Made by a program: the position numbers and the translations under genes. Source: Thermococcus aggregans (GTDB lineage: Archaea > Methanobacteriota_B > Thermococci > Thermococcales > Thermococcaceae). From it: 64,000 bases of DNA. Below the pieces are notes generated by a model. The model ran no database searches, was not told the DNA's origin, and worked only from the letters and a program-made list of their open reading frames with translations. Numbering within the stretch: the first letter of the stretch is position 1; every line of letters starts with the position of its first letter. Below, one piece after another: positions 46,373 through 55,183 of the stretch. The DNA lies in assembly GCF_024022995.1 (NCBI RefSeq), contig NZ_CP099582.1:310001-374000 (forward strand). Reading direction: 5' to 3'.

Positions 46373-47512
46373 ATGGTCTCCAAGCCACACGGTGGAAAGC
46401 TGATTAGGAGAATAGCCGCCCCCAAGACAAGGGATAGGATTTTGAGCGAGCAGCATGAGTATCCTTCTGTTCAAATCGACCATGGAAGGGCCATAGATTT
46501 AGAGAACATCGCCCACGGCGTTTATTCTCCTTTAAAGGGGTTTTTAACGAGGGACGATTTTGAGAGCGTTCTGCACCACATGCGCCTCAGCGACGACACC
46601 CCTTGGACGATTCCAATAGTTCTGGACGTTGAGAAGCCGGACTTTGAAGAGGGCGATGCGATTCTGCTTTACTATGAGGATATTCCAATAGCGAGGATGC
46701 ACGTTGAGGAGATATACACCTATGACAAGAAGGAATTTGCCCAGAACGTTTTCAAGACAACCGACCCAGAGCATCCTGGGGTTGCAAGGGTATATTCAAT
46801 GAAGGACTACCTCGTCGGCGGTGAGATTGAGCTCCTCAACGAGCTTCCAAATCCATTTGCCAAATACACATTGAGGCCAATCGAAACGAGGGTTCTTTTC
46901 AAGGAGCGCGGCTGGAAGACGATAGTTGCCTTCCAGACTAGAAACGTTCCCCACCTCGGCCACGAGTACGTGCAGAAGGCAGCACTAACTTTCGTCGACG
47001 GCCTCTTCATAAACCCCGTTCTGGGCAGAAAGAAGAAGGGCGACTACAAGGACGAGGTCATAATCAAAGCTTATGAGGTCCTTTTTGAGCACTACTACCC
47101 GAAGGACGCGGCCACTTTGGCCACTGTTAGGTACGAGATGCGCTACGCCGGGCCGAGGGAAGCGATCCACCACGCCATAATGAGGAAGAACTTCGGTGCA
47201 ACTCACTTCATCGTCGGAAGGGACCACGCGGGAGTTGGCGACTATTACGGGCCTTACGAGGCATGGGATCTCTTCGACGAGTTCCCGGACTTGGGAATAA
47301 CTCCAATGTTCATAAAGGAGTCCTTCTACTGCAGGAAGTGCGGCGGAATGGTCAACGCAAAGATATGCCCGCACGACAAGGAGTTCCACGTAAGAATAAG
47401 CGGCACGAAGCTTAGGAAGATGATAATGGCTGGAGAGCAGCCGCCAGAATACATGATGAGGCCTGAGGTCTTCGAAGTAATAAAGAACTTCGAGAACCCG
47501 TTTGTGGAGTGA
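46373..47512 (+). CDS. sat: ATP sulfurylase
   Basis: The 379-aa enzyme makes adenosine 5'-phosphosulfate from sulfate and ATP. QTRNVPHLGHEY is the first nucleotide-binding motif; GRDHAGVGDYYGPY and ISGTKLRKMI are further signatures. A zinc-site region CRKCGGMVNAKICPH is typical of thermophilic ATP sulfurylases. The ATG at 46373 has GGTGAT upstream. Length is normal for the archaeal single-domain form. It heads the cluster with APS kinase at 50511. Confidence 0.95.
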   Translation: MVSKPHGGKLIRRIAAPKTRDRILSEQHEYPSVQIDHGRAIDLENIAHGVYSPLKGFLTRDDFESVLHHMRLSDDTPWTIPIVLDVEKPDFEEGDAILLYYEDIPIARMHVEEIYTYDKKEFAQNVFKTTDPEHPGVARVYSMKDYLVGGEIELLNELPNPFAKYTLRPIETRVLFKERGWKTIVAFQTRNVPHLGHEYVQKAALTFVDGLFINPVLGRKKKGDYKDEVIIKAYEVLFEHYYPKDAATLATVRYEMRYAGPREAIHHAIMRKNFGATHFIVGRDHAGVGDYYGPYEAWDLFDEFPDLGITPMFIKESFYCRKCGGMVNAKICPHDKEFHVRISGTKLRKMIMAGEQPPEYMMRPEVFEVIKNFENPFVE

Positions 47513-47557
47513 GCAAATGTTATATCTTTCCTTTACAATTCTTTACTGGTGAGCTAG

Positions 47558-47737
47558 ATGGAGGAGATTGAGGTCGTCTACGAGAATGGGGTGTTCAAAC
47601 CTCTCAAGAAAGTGAAACTTAAGGAGGGCACCCATGGGAAAGTGATAGTGAAGATGGGAATAGCAGATGTTATAGAGAACTTCAGCAGGAAAGTGAAGAA
47701 GGATGCCTTACAGGAGTTTCTGGAGGAGAGGAGATGA
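47558..47737 (+). CDS. DUF104 (AF2212-like) antitoxin
   Basis: A 59-aa protein, [20 protein letters not shown], then [13 protein letters not shown]. This is the DUF104 antitoxin pattern (YENGVxKPL). It overlaps the PIN toxin by four bases (ATGA). The helical tail [16 protein letters not shown] would bind the toxin. Found by direct translation. Confidence 0.88.
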   Translation: MEEIEVVYENGVFKPLKKVKLKEGTHGKVIVKMGIADVIENFSRKVKKDALQEFLEERR

Positions 47738-48213
47738 TCGTAGTAGACACCTCTGTGTTTATTGACGCACTCTTTGAATACAAAAAAGATAGAACCGAGA
47801 TAGCCAAAAACTTTTTCAGAAAAATTCAAGAGAAAAATATCTCTATTGTAGAGCCAGACGTATTTAAGATAGAACTTATAGGACAACTAGTTAGGAGAAT
47901 GCCAAAAGAAGAAGCAATGACGGTGTATGAATTAATTATTGAGAATGTAGAAATTAGCGAGACAAATAAGCTTAAAGAAGTGTCTTTTGGAATAGCTTTT
48001 CAAACTGGATGCAGAGCGATAGATTCATTTTACATTGCAATTTCTCATTCAACGAATAGCCTCCTCGTATCAAATGACAAGTTCCAAGTTGAAAGTGCAA
48101 GGAAGTACGGCGTTAAAGCGTTTTATCTTTTAGAAGAGTTCGATCAACTTGAGAGGATCTTAAATAAGAGCGGTGATCAAAGTGAACCTGATAATTCACC
48201 ATTGGGACACTGA
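47734..48213 (+). CDS. PIN-domain toxin (VapC-like)
   Basis: The 159-aa PIN protein begins [20 protein letters not shown], with [27 protein letters not shown] and [12 protein letters not shown] giving the acidic cluster. GGAGGAGAGG precedes the ATG. Its last 32 bases overlap the next gene, so the pair was inserted between sat and the DHH gene without breaking either. Confidence 0.87.
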   Translation: MIVVDTSVFIDALFEYKKDRTEIAKNFFRKIQEKNISIVEPDVFKIELIGQLVRRMPKEEAMTVYELIIENVEISETNKLKEVSFGIAFQTGCRAIDSFYIAISHSTNSLLVSNDKFQVESARKYGVKAFYLLEEFDQLERILNKSGDQSEPDNSPLGH

Positions 48214-49117
48214 CGGCATAACTTCAACAGCACTCCTCGTCAAAGCTTTAGAGTTAAAGGAGTTTATAAATTTGAGCCCCCCAATCGGGGAGTTCCGCTT
48301 TGATGAAAGGATTAGAAGAGAGATTGAAAAGGCAAATAGGCTTTACGTTTTGGATCTAAACCTGCCCCATGAAGTTGAGGGCATAGACAAGGAGACCATT
48401 TTCATTGACCACCACATCCAGCCTAGGATAATGAATCCAATGGTTAAGCAGATAAACCCCGCCCTCGAAGGAAACGAAGCTCCTTCGGCTTCTTTCGTTG
48501 TTTCGGAGTATTTTAACGTCTGGAACGCATGGAGTGCCCTCGGTGTCGTTGGAGACATTGGTGAGAAGGCCTTTGAAATTCCAAGGGTTCATCAGCTTTT
48601 AGAGAGGGAAAGGCTCACAAGGGAGGAGGCACTTAAGATAGTCGAGCTTATCGATTCGAACTACATAGCAATGGACAGAGAAAGTGTAGAGAAGGCTCCC
48701 AAGGTTCTCCTTGAAAACCACGTAAAGGAGCTTCTGAGCTATGAGCCCTGGCTAAAGAAAGCCGAGGCGATAGAGAAAGCCCTAAAAGATGCCTTAGCGA
48801 ATGCAGAGGTCAAAAACGGGGTTGCCTTCATAGAGTTCAAGAGCCCCTTCAACATAATCTCCAAGGTAGCTAGGAAAGCCGTCTGGGAGCTCGGCTACAG
48901 AGGATCATTGGTGGTTAACAGGGACTTTCACGGAAAGGCCCAGGTTTACTTTAGGATTTCCCCAGATATGGCCGAGGAAGTTAATATGTCCGAGATAATA
49001 GCCGAGCTTAAAGGGAAAGGCTTCAACGCGGGGGGCAAAAGGGAAGTTTTAGGATGCATATGCGAGAGAGATAAAATCGGAGAAGTTTTGGAGATAATTA
49101 AAGATCATCTGAGGTGA
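48182..49117 (+). CDS. DHH-family phosphoesterase
   Basis: This 311-aa protein has the DHH signatures [14 protein letters not shown] (motif I), YVLDLNLP, IFIDHHIQP (the DHH motif) and a DHHA1-like C-terminal domain with NAGGKREVLG. The GTG at 48182 follows GGTGATC. Relatives include NrnA, which degrades short RNA and dephosphorylates 3'-phosphoadenosine-5'-phosphate. The position between ATP sulfurylase and APS kinase suggests PAP recycling, an inference. Confidence 0.8.
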   Translation: MNLIIHHWDTDGITSTALLVKALELKEFINLSPPIGEFRFDERIRREIEKANRLYVLDLNLPHEVEGIDKETIFIDHHIQPRIMNPMVKQINPALEGNEAPSASFVVSEYFNVWNAWSALGVVGDIGEKAFEIPRVHQLLERERLTREEALKIVELIDSNYIAMDRESVEKAPKVLLENHVKELLSYEPWLKKAEAIEKALKDALANAEVKNGVAFIEFKSPFNIISKVARKAVWELGYRGSLVVNRDFHGKAQVYFRISPDMAEEVNMSEIIAELKGKGFNAGGKREVLGCICERDKIGEVLEIIKDHLR

Positions 49118-49122
49118 TTGGA

Positions 49123-50514
49123 GTGGAAGAGGTTAAGAAGGTCTTTGTCATTGGGCTTGATTCAGCCCCACCAGAGCTTTTGTTCGGAAAGCTTCTAGAC
49201 GATTTACCCAACATAAAGTGGCTCGTTGAGAGGTCTATTTACGGGCCTATGCAGAGCACGATCCCAGCGATTACGATCCCGGCCTGGATGGTAATGGCGA
49301 CAGGCAAAACGCCCGGAGAGCTTGGGTTGTATGGCTTCAGGCACAGAAAAGCGGGAGCATACAACGACATCTGGATAGCCCATTCTCTGATGGTAAAGGA
49401 AAAGGCCGTTTGGCATTACATAGCTGAAAAGGGCAAAAAGTCAATCCTAGTTGGAGTTCCCCCAAGCTACCCGCCGAGGAAGATAAACGGTTATCTCGTC
49501 AGCTGCTTCATTACTCCCGATGCTTCCGTTGACTACACCTATCCGAAGGAGCTTAAGAACGAGATAGAGAAGCTTGTTGGCGAGTACATCTTCGATGTGG
49601 TCTTTAGGAAGGAGAACAGGGACGAGGTCAAGGAACAGCTCTGGGAGATGACGAGGAAGAGATTTGAGGTTATTCGATACTTAATCCAAGAGAAGGAGTG
49701 GGACTACTTCCAGTTCGTAGAAATAGGCCTCGACAGGGTTCACCATGCATTCTGGAAGTACTTCGACGAGAACCACCACCTTTACCCGGGCGATGACAAC
49801 CCCTACAAAAACGTCATTCCCAATTACTACAAGCTCCTAGATGAGGAGATAGGAAAAACACTGAAGTTGCTCGATTTGGACGAGACCGCTATAATGATAG
49901 TCTCCGACCACGGTATAAAGGCAATGAAAGGTGCATTCGCAATAAACCAGTGGCTCATTGAAGAGGGCTTATTGAAGATCAAGAATCCAGAAATATTGAA
50001 AGAAGGAAGGCAGGTCAGGTTCAACGAGCTCGATGTTGATTGGAGCAGGACGATTGCCTGGGCATGGGGAGGCTACTACTCTAGGGTGTTCTTAAACGTT
50101 AAGGGAAGGGAGCCTCAGGGAGTAGTTAAGCCTGAGGAATACGAGAAAGTTAGAGACGAAGTGGCAGAGCTTATAAAAACAATTAGAGGGCCGAACGGAG
50201 AGAAGTGGGACACCAAGGTCTTCTATCCCGAAGAGATTTACCCTGTTGCCAGAGGGAACAAGCCAGACATGATGGTCTACCTTGACGACCTGAACTGGAG
50301 GGCCGCTGGAACTCTAGGCTACGAGACGCCCTACCTATTGGAGAACGACTTAGGGCCAGATGATGCCGTACATGCCGAATATGGAGTTTTCTCACTCTAT
50401 TTGCCGGGAATGGAAGAAGGAAAGAGAACACAGCTTACTATTTACGACTTCGCTCCTACAGTTCTCAAGCTCTTTGGAATGGAAAAGCCGCTTAGGGGGA
50501 GGAGTGTAATATGA
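49123..50514 (+). CDS. Type I phosphodiesterase/nucleotide pyrophosphatase-like protein
   Basis: A 463-aa member of the alkaline phosphatase superfamily. The first metal Asp is in FVIGLDSAPPELL, the nucleophile Thr/Ser region in STIPAITIPAWMVMATGKTP, VSDHGIKAM holds the Asp-His pair and VHAEYGVF the last His. The GTG at 49123 has AGGTGATTGG. It overlaps the APS kinase gene by four bases. The substrate may be a nucleotide or sulfate/phosphate ester linked to PAPS metabolism, which is inference. Confidence 0.82.
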   Translation: MEEVKKVFVIGLDSAPPELLFGKLLDDLPNIKWLVERSIYGPMQSTIPAITIPAWMVMATGKTPGELGLYGFRHRKAGAYNDIWIAHSLMVKEKAVWHYIAEKGKKSILVGVPPSYPPRKINGYLVSCFITPDASVDYTYPKELKNEIEKLVGEYIFDVVFRKENRDEVKEQLWEMTRKRFEVIRYLIQEKEWDYFQFVEIGLDRVHHAFWKYFDENHHLYPGDDNPYKNVIPNYYKLLDEEIGKTLKLLDLDETAIMIVSDHGIKAMKGAFAINQWLIEEGLLKIKNPEILKEGRQVRFNELDVDWSRTIAWAWGGYYSRVFLNVKGREPQGVVKPEEYEKVRDEVAELIKTIRGPNGEKWDTKVFYPEEIYPVARGNKPDMMVYLDDLNWRAAGTLGYETPYLLENDLGPDDAVHAEYGVFSLYLPGMEEGKRTQLTIYDFAPTVLKLFGMEKPLRGRSVI

Positions 50515-51041
50515 GCGAAGAGGGATTTACAATATGGCTTACTGGGCCAAGCGGGGCCGGGAAGACCGTGTTAGCTCACGCCCTCAAGAAGAAGCTCAAG
50601 TCAATGGGCTACAAGGTTGAGATCCTTGATGGAGACGTTATAAGGAAGACCCTCTATCCAGATCTTGGCTTCTCGAAGGAAGCCAGAGAAATGCACAATC
50701 GCATTGTAATTCATATGGCCAAGCTTTTGAGCAGGAACGGGGTCATAACAATAGTTTCCCTGATTTCACCTTACAGAGCGGTTAGGGAGTACGCGAGGAA
50801 GGAAATAGGGAGATTCATGGAAGTGTACGTGTATGCACCGCTAGAAGTGAGAATTCAGAGGGATCCTAAGGGGCTATATGCAAAGGCCATGCGCGGTGAA
50901 ATAAAAGGCTTGACTGGCTACGACGGAGTCTACGAGGAGCCGGAGAACCCAGAAGTCAAAGTTGACAGCTCAAAGATGACACCCGAGGAAGAGGTCGAAG
51001 CAGTCTTAAAGAAAGCTAAGGAACTGGGCTACCTAAAATAA
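50511..51041 (+). CDS. cysC: APS kinase
   Basis: The 176-aa enzyme phosphorylates APS at the 3' position to give PAPS. Walker A is GPSGAGKT. VEILDGDVIRKTLYPDLGFS, VSLISPYRAVREYAR and KGLTGYDGVYEEPENPEV are the standard APS-binding segments. It starts inside the last codons of the phosphodiesterase gene. Length is normal for CysC. Confidence 0.94.
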   Translation: MSEEGFTIWLTGPSGAGKTVLAHALKKKLKSMGYKVEILDGDVIRKTLYPDLGFSKEAREMHNRIVIHMAKLLSRNGVITIVSLISPYRAVREYARKEIGRFMEVYVYAPLEVRIQRDPKGLYAKAMRGEIKGLTGYDGVYEEPENPEVKVDSSKMTPEEEVEAVLKKAKELGYLK

Positions 51042-51055
51042 CGAGGGAGTGAAAA

Positions 51056-51802
51056 GTGCATCCAGTTGTTTTTATCTTTCTCGGCTTTCTTGTTGGGGCT
51101 TTAGTGGGCCTCACCGGGATGGGCGGTGGGGCTTTAATGACTCCTTCCCTGATTTTCCTTGGGGTAGAGCCGATTATAGCCGTTGGGACTGATCTTCTAT
51201 ATGCGACTGTTACAAAGGTTTTCGGCGTTCTATTCCACCAGAGGAAGAACAAAATCAGGGTCGATATTACCTCGAGACTTATCATTGGGGGCTTGCCGGC
51301 AATTTTGTTGGGAAGCTTTTTGTTGAGGAGCATTGATAAGGCGCTTTTGAACGAGTATCTAACTCTCTTCTTGGGCGCTGTGCTGTTGGTTACATCTACG
51401 TTGAGGCTGGTTAGGGGAGAGATTAACCTCCCGATAAGGCCGAGAATGGAGTATCTGTACCTTTTGGGCTTTGTTGTTGGGTTAACAGTTCAGTTCACCT
51501 CTGTTGGGGCCGGAGTCATTGTGAGCTTTGCCCTTGTGAACCTTGCCAAAGTAAATCCTCACGAGGTCGTTGGAGTCACAATAGCTTATGGTCTAGCTTT
51601 ATCTTCCTTGAGCTTCATGAACTACGCTTTCTTAAATAGTGTGGATTATTCCCTAGCATTGCTTTTGATACTTGGAACGATTCCAGGCGTTTATTTTGGG
51701 ACTAGCCTAAACACAAAGGCCGATAAAGACGTGCTTAAGAAGGTTATCAACGTGGCGATTCTAATCATTGGGGCTTTGATACTGGCTGAGAGGGTGTTTT
51801 AA
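51056..51802 (+). CDS. TauE/SafE-family membrane permease
   Basis: The 248-aa membrane protein has two related halves, each starting with a glycine-rich segment: GALVGLTGMGGGALMTPSL and VGLTVQFTSVGAGVIVSFAL. These are typical of the TauE/SafE (DUF81) family, implicated in transport of sulfite, sulfonates or sulfate. About seven or eight hydrophobic segments are seen. The GTG start has GAGGGAGTGA upstream. At the end of the sulfate-activation cluster it probably moves the sulfur anion. Confidence 0.85.
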   Translation: MHPVVFIFLGFLVGALVGLTGMGGGALMTPSLIFLGVEPIIAVGTDLLYATVTKVFGVLFHQRKNKIRVDITSRLIIGGLPAILLGSFLLRSIDKALLNEYLTLFLGAVLLVTSTLRLVRGEINLPIRPRMEYLYLLGFVVGLTVQFTSVGAGVIVSFALVNLAKVNPHEVVGVTIAYGLALSSLSFMNYAFLNSVDYSLALLLILGTIPGVYFGTSLNTKADKDVLKKVINVAILIIGALILAERVF

Positions 51803-52311
51803 TGTTTTTTAAATTCAATAGGAGAGGTCTTTGTTTTGAATTTTCACTCCATTTACGAATCTATCTCTGGTTTCGGATTTTTACTGTTAAGTACCGTAAA
51901 CCCGAAAGACTTAACGGTATCGTAAAGTTTTATGGTTAACGGTACTTAACGGTAGGTACCGACGCTCTTTTTGATTTTGGTTGTTGGTTAGGTTTAAGTT
52001 TAGTGTTTTTGAATAATTTTCTGGTGATCGTCAGTTTCGGGGGGTGAGTAAGGGTTATCTGGATTCTTATGCTGCTTCGGCGTCGGTTTTTGCCTTGTGT
52101 CAAGCAATGAGTCCGGAATTAGCTCTGAGCTTATTGTTAACCTGGATGTTCACAACCAACAACTAACAGGAAAAGAGCGGTGTTCTGTTTCTGCTTAATA
52201 GAGCTTTGTCAAAAATTTACTACTAACCTGCTGAGCGAGTGTTTTAGAGCCTTACAGTTATGTACCAAAAATTTTTATTGCAGAAAGTGTAGTGAAGAGA
52301 GGTGAAATAAT
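51803..52311. other. 500-base spacer with repeat cluster; rfbA promoter at its end
   Basis: The left part holds TTAACGGTA-type repeats (51886-51962). A 40-codon GTG frame at 52044-52166 (GYLDSYAASASVFALCQAMS) has a GGGGG binding site but looks like a gene remnant. AATTTTTATT near 52269-52278 could be the TATA of rfbA, whose GAGGTGA site lies directly before the ATG. Nothing else is recognised. Confidence 0.45.
51886..51962. repeat. Cluster of inverted and direct TTAACGGTA repeats
   Basis: GTTAAGTACCGTAAAC (51886-51901) is an inverted copy, with one mismatch, of GTTAACGGTACTTAAC (51935-51950). Further copies of TTAACGGTA occur at about 51911-51919 and 51946-51954, and GGTACC follows. This density of one motif in 77 bases is unlike surrounding sequence; a protein-binding site is possible. 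Confidence 0.55.
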
Positions 52312-53370
52312 ATGAAAGCTCTCATCCTTTCTGGTGGTCACGGCACGAGATTGAGGCCTCTAACTTATTCACAGCAGAAGCAGCTTATACCAGTTGCGAA
52401 TAAGCCCGTCCTATTCTATGCCATTGAGGACGTTATCGAAGCGGGAATCCGCGATATTGGCATAATAGTTGGGCCAAACAAGGAGCAGGTTATTGAGACC
52501 GTAAAAAGCGTTGATTGGGACGCTAACATAGAGTTCATTTACCAAGGCGAGCCAAAAGGGTTGGCCCATGCTATCTTAGTCGCGAGGGAGTATCTCGGTG
52601 ATGATGATTTCGTTATGTACTTGGGCGACAACATACTCAGAGAAGGTATTGTAAGGCATTTGGAGCACTTCAAGAAGGGCAACTTCGATGCGAGCATTCT
52701 TCTCTGTGAGGTTCCGAACCCCCAGCAGTTCGGTGTTGCTGAATTAAGCGAAGACGGCAAGACGATTAAGCGCTTGGTTGAGAAGCCCAAAGTCCCCCCG
52801 AGCAACTTGGCTTTAGTGGGGATTTACTTCTTCAAGCCGATTATTCATGAGGCCGTGAAACACTTGAAGCCCTCGTGGCGTGGCGAGCTTGAGATTACCG
52901 ATGCTATTCAATGGCTTATTGACCACGGCTATAAAGTCGGGTGGACCAAGGTTACAGGCTGGTGGAAAGACACTGGAAAGCCCGAGGATATTTTGGATGC
53001 AAATAGGCTGATTTTGGACGACATAAAGACCAGCATTAAATTGGAAACCAAGGCGAGGATCCATGGAAGGGTAATAATTGAAGAGGGAACCCAAATTGAC
53101 GAGAACACCGTAATAAAGGGCCCTGCCGTGATTGGCAAGAACTGTATAATTAGGAATGCATACATCGGGCCTTACACGAGCATTGGAAACAACTGCATTA
53201 TTGAAAACACCGAGATCGAGGACTCTATAATCTTGCCGGAGAGCGAGATAAGGGACGCCGGAAGGATAGTTGAAAGCCTTATTGGAAGGGGAGTGAAGAT
53301 TCTTAAGGGCAACAGCCGCCCGTTTGGCAGGAAGCTTGTCGTTGGCGATAACTCTAGGATAATCCTTTGA
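52312..53370 (+). CDS. rfbA: Glucose-1-phosphate thymidylyltransferase (RmlA-like, long form)
   Basis: The 352-aa enzyme activates glucose-1-phosphate with dTTP in dTDP-rhamnose synthesis. LILSGGHGTRLRPLTYSQQKQL is the nucleotide-binding signature with Gln-Lys-Gln; YLGDNIL binds metal; EKPKVPPSNLALVGIYFF follows. A C-terminal hexapeptide beta-helix (about 240-352) makes it the long archaeal form. GAGGTGA precedes the ATG. It is followed after nine bases by rfbB. Confidence 0.92.
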   Translation: MKALILSGGHGTRLRPLTYSQQKQLIPVANKPVLFYAIEDVIEAGIRDIGIIVGPNKEQVIETVKSVDWDANIEFIYQGEPKGLAHAILVAREYLGDDDFVMYLGDNILREGIVRHLEHFKKGNFDASILLCEVPNPQQFGVAELSEDGKTIKRLVEKPKVPPSNLALVGIYFFKPIIHEAVKHLKPSWRGELEITDAIQWLIDHGYKVGWTKVTGWWKDTGKPEDILDANRLILDDIKTSIKLETKARIHGRVIIEEGTQIDENTVIKGPAVIGKNCIIRNAYIGPYTSIGNNCIIENTEIEDSIILPESEIRDAGRIVESLIGRGVKILKGNSRPFGRKLVVGDNSRIIL

Positions 53371-53379
53371 GGTGAAAAT

Positions 53380-54381
53380 ATGAAGCTCTTGGTAACAGGC
53401 GGTGCAGGATTTATAGGGAGCAACTTCATCCGCTATGTTTTAGAGAAGCACAAGGACTGGGAAGTAATAAACTTAGACAAGCTCGGCTACGGTTCAAACC
53501 CGGCAAACCTGAAGGATGTCGAGGACGACCCAAGGTATACTTTCATTAAGGGAGATATAAACGACTTTGAGCTTGTTTCAAAGCTAATAAAGGAAGTTGA
53601 TGCCGTTGTGAACTTCGCTTCTGAGACACATGTCGACAGGAGCATTTCAAATCCCTACGCCTTCATTGAAAGCAACGTTCTCGGGGTTTACACTATTCTT
53701 GAGGCAATAAGGAAAGAAAACCCCGAGGTTCGCCTAGTTCACATCAGTAGCGACGAGGTCCATGGAGACATACTCGAGGGCTCTTTCACCGAAGAGGACA
53801 GGCTAATGCCTTCTTCGCCCTACTCTGCTAGCAAGGCCGCTGGAGATATGCTCGTCCTCGGCTGGGCTAGGACTTACAAGTTGAACGCCTCAATAACGAG
53901 GTGTACGAACAACTATGGCCCATATCAGTTCCCGGAGAAGCTCATCCCAAAGACTATAATAAGAGCTAGCATGGGACTAAAGATACCTATCTACGGCACT
54001 GGCCAAAATGTTAGGGACTGGATTTATGTTGGGGACCACGTGAGGGCCGTTGAAGCGGTTTTGCTCAAGGGCGAGCCAAGGGAGATATACAATATTTCAG
54101 CCGGAGAGGAGAAGACGAACCTTGAAGTTGTTAAGACGATATTAAAGCTAATGGGCAAAGATGAAGACATGATAGAGTTCGTAGAGGATAGGCCAGGTCA
54201 TGATTTGAGGTACTCCCTTGACTCGTGGAAGATAATGAGGGACTTGAAGTGGCGTCCAAAAGTTAGCTTTGAAGAGGGAATCAAGAAGACAGTCAAGTGG
54301 TATTTGAACAACGAGTGGTGGTGGAAGCCTTTAGTCGATGAGAAAGTCCTCCACCCGACGCCGTGGAAGCTGAGGTGGTAG
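53380..54381 (+). CDS. rfbB: dTDP-glucose 4,6-dehydratase
   Basis: A 333-aa extended short-chain dehydrogenase: LLVTGGAGFIGSNFIRYVL, FASETHVDRSI, HISSDEVHGD and SPYSASKAAGDML with the Tyr-Lys pair. RCTNNYGPYQFPEKLIP is diagnostic for RmlB. It produces dTDP-4-keto-6-deoxyglucose. GAGGTGAAAAT precedes the ATG. The next pathway gene, rfbC, is displaced 2.6 kb by the IS607-type element and toxin-antitoxin remnants. Confidence 0.95.
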   Translation: MKLLVTGGAGFIGSNFIRYVLEKHKDWEVINLDKLGYGSNPANLKDVEDDPRYTFIKGDINDFELVSKLIKEVDAVVNFASETHVDRSISNPYAFIESNVLGVYTILEAIRKENPEVRLVHISSDEVHGDILEGSFTEEDRLMPSSPYSASKAAGDMLVLGWARTYKLNASITRCTNNYGPYQFPEKLIPKTIIRASMGLKIPIYGTGQNVRDWIYVGDHVRAVEAVLLKGEPREIYNISAGEEKTNLEVVKTILKLMGKDEDMIEFVEDRPGHDLRYSLDSWKIMRDLKWRPKVSFEEGIKKTVKWYLNNEWWWKPLVDEKVLHPTPWKLRW

Positions 54382-54574
54382 TGAGCCAGACAAAAACATA
54401 GGAGAAAGTTTATTTAGCCCTTAGGCATGATTGATTATCTGAGGAGTGGAATATGAGAAGCAAGTACAAAAAGATTGAGTTCGAGTTCAAGCTTCCCGAT
54501 GGGCTGTTTAATAGATAGCAACTAGCGAAACATTTAAATACTTTCCACACATAACCACGATTAGAGGAGAAATA

Positions 54575-55183
54575 ATGAGGCTTTATAGAACTGGTGAGGT
54601 TGCCAAAAGGCTTGGAGTTTCAACAATGACAGTACGGCGTTGGATTAAAGCAGGAAAAATAAAAGCATACCAAATTGGGAGAGAGTTTAGGATTCCAGAA
54701 AGCGAAGTTCTGAGACTTCTTGAAGGTAAACTTCCTGACAAAGTTGTTATTTACGCTAGAGTTTCAAGCAGAGACCAAAAAGAAGACCTTGAAAGACAGG
54801 TAGAATACCTCAAAAACTACTGCTCCACCAAAGGATACCAAGTGACAAAAATCCTCACGGACATTTCATCAGGCTTGAATGAAAACAGGAAGGGCTTGAA
54901 AAAGCTTTTTAAACTCGTGGAAAGCGGGGAGATAACCAAAGTGGTAATAACATACAGGGATAGACTCACACGCTTTGGCTTCAAGTACCTCGAACAATAC
55001 TTCAACTCCCACGGTGTTGAAATCGAAGTCATTTTTGATGATGAAGAAAAAACTCCAGAGAAAGAACTCGTAGAAGACTTGCTGGCTATTGTAACTTCCT
55101 TCGCTGGAAAGCTTTATGGGATGCGCTCTCACAAGAAAAAGCGCCTCGTCGAGGCGGTAAAGAATGCCCTCAGAGACGATTAA
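54575..55183 (+). CDS. tnpA: IS607 TnpA serine recombinase
   Basis: This 202-aa protein has an N-terminal MerR-type helix-turn-helix (RTGEVAKRLGVSTMTVRRWI) and a resolvase catalytic domain with VVIYARVSSRDQKEDLERQV, where the first Ser of RVSS is the nucleophile. DISSGLNENRKGLKKL and YRDRLTRFG supply the arginines. GAGGAG precedes the ATG. The frame is intact, so it may be active. Confidence 0.92.
   Translation: MRLYRTGEVAKRLGVSTMTVRRWIKAGKIKAYQIGREFRIPESEVLRLLEGKLPDKVVIYARVSSRDQKEDLERQVEYLKNYCSTKGYQVTKILTDISSGLNENRKGLKKLFKLVESGEITKVVITYRDRLTRFGFKYLEQYFNSHGVEIEVIFDDEEKTPEKELVEDLLAIVTSFAGKLYGMRSHKKKRLVEAVKNALRDD

Noticed and set aside
52044-52166. Short GTG frame with GGGGG upstream
   Set aside because: Forty codons without recognisable family and no promoter at the right distance; described only as a possible remnant.
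51803-52311. Repeats as a CRISPR array or replication origin
   Set aside because: The repeats are too short and irregular for CRISPR, and no cdc6/orc1 gene is near.
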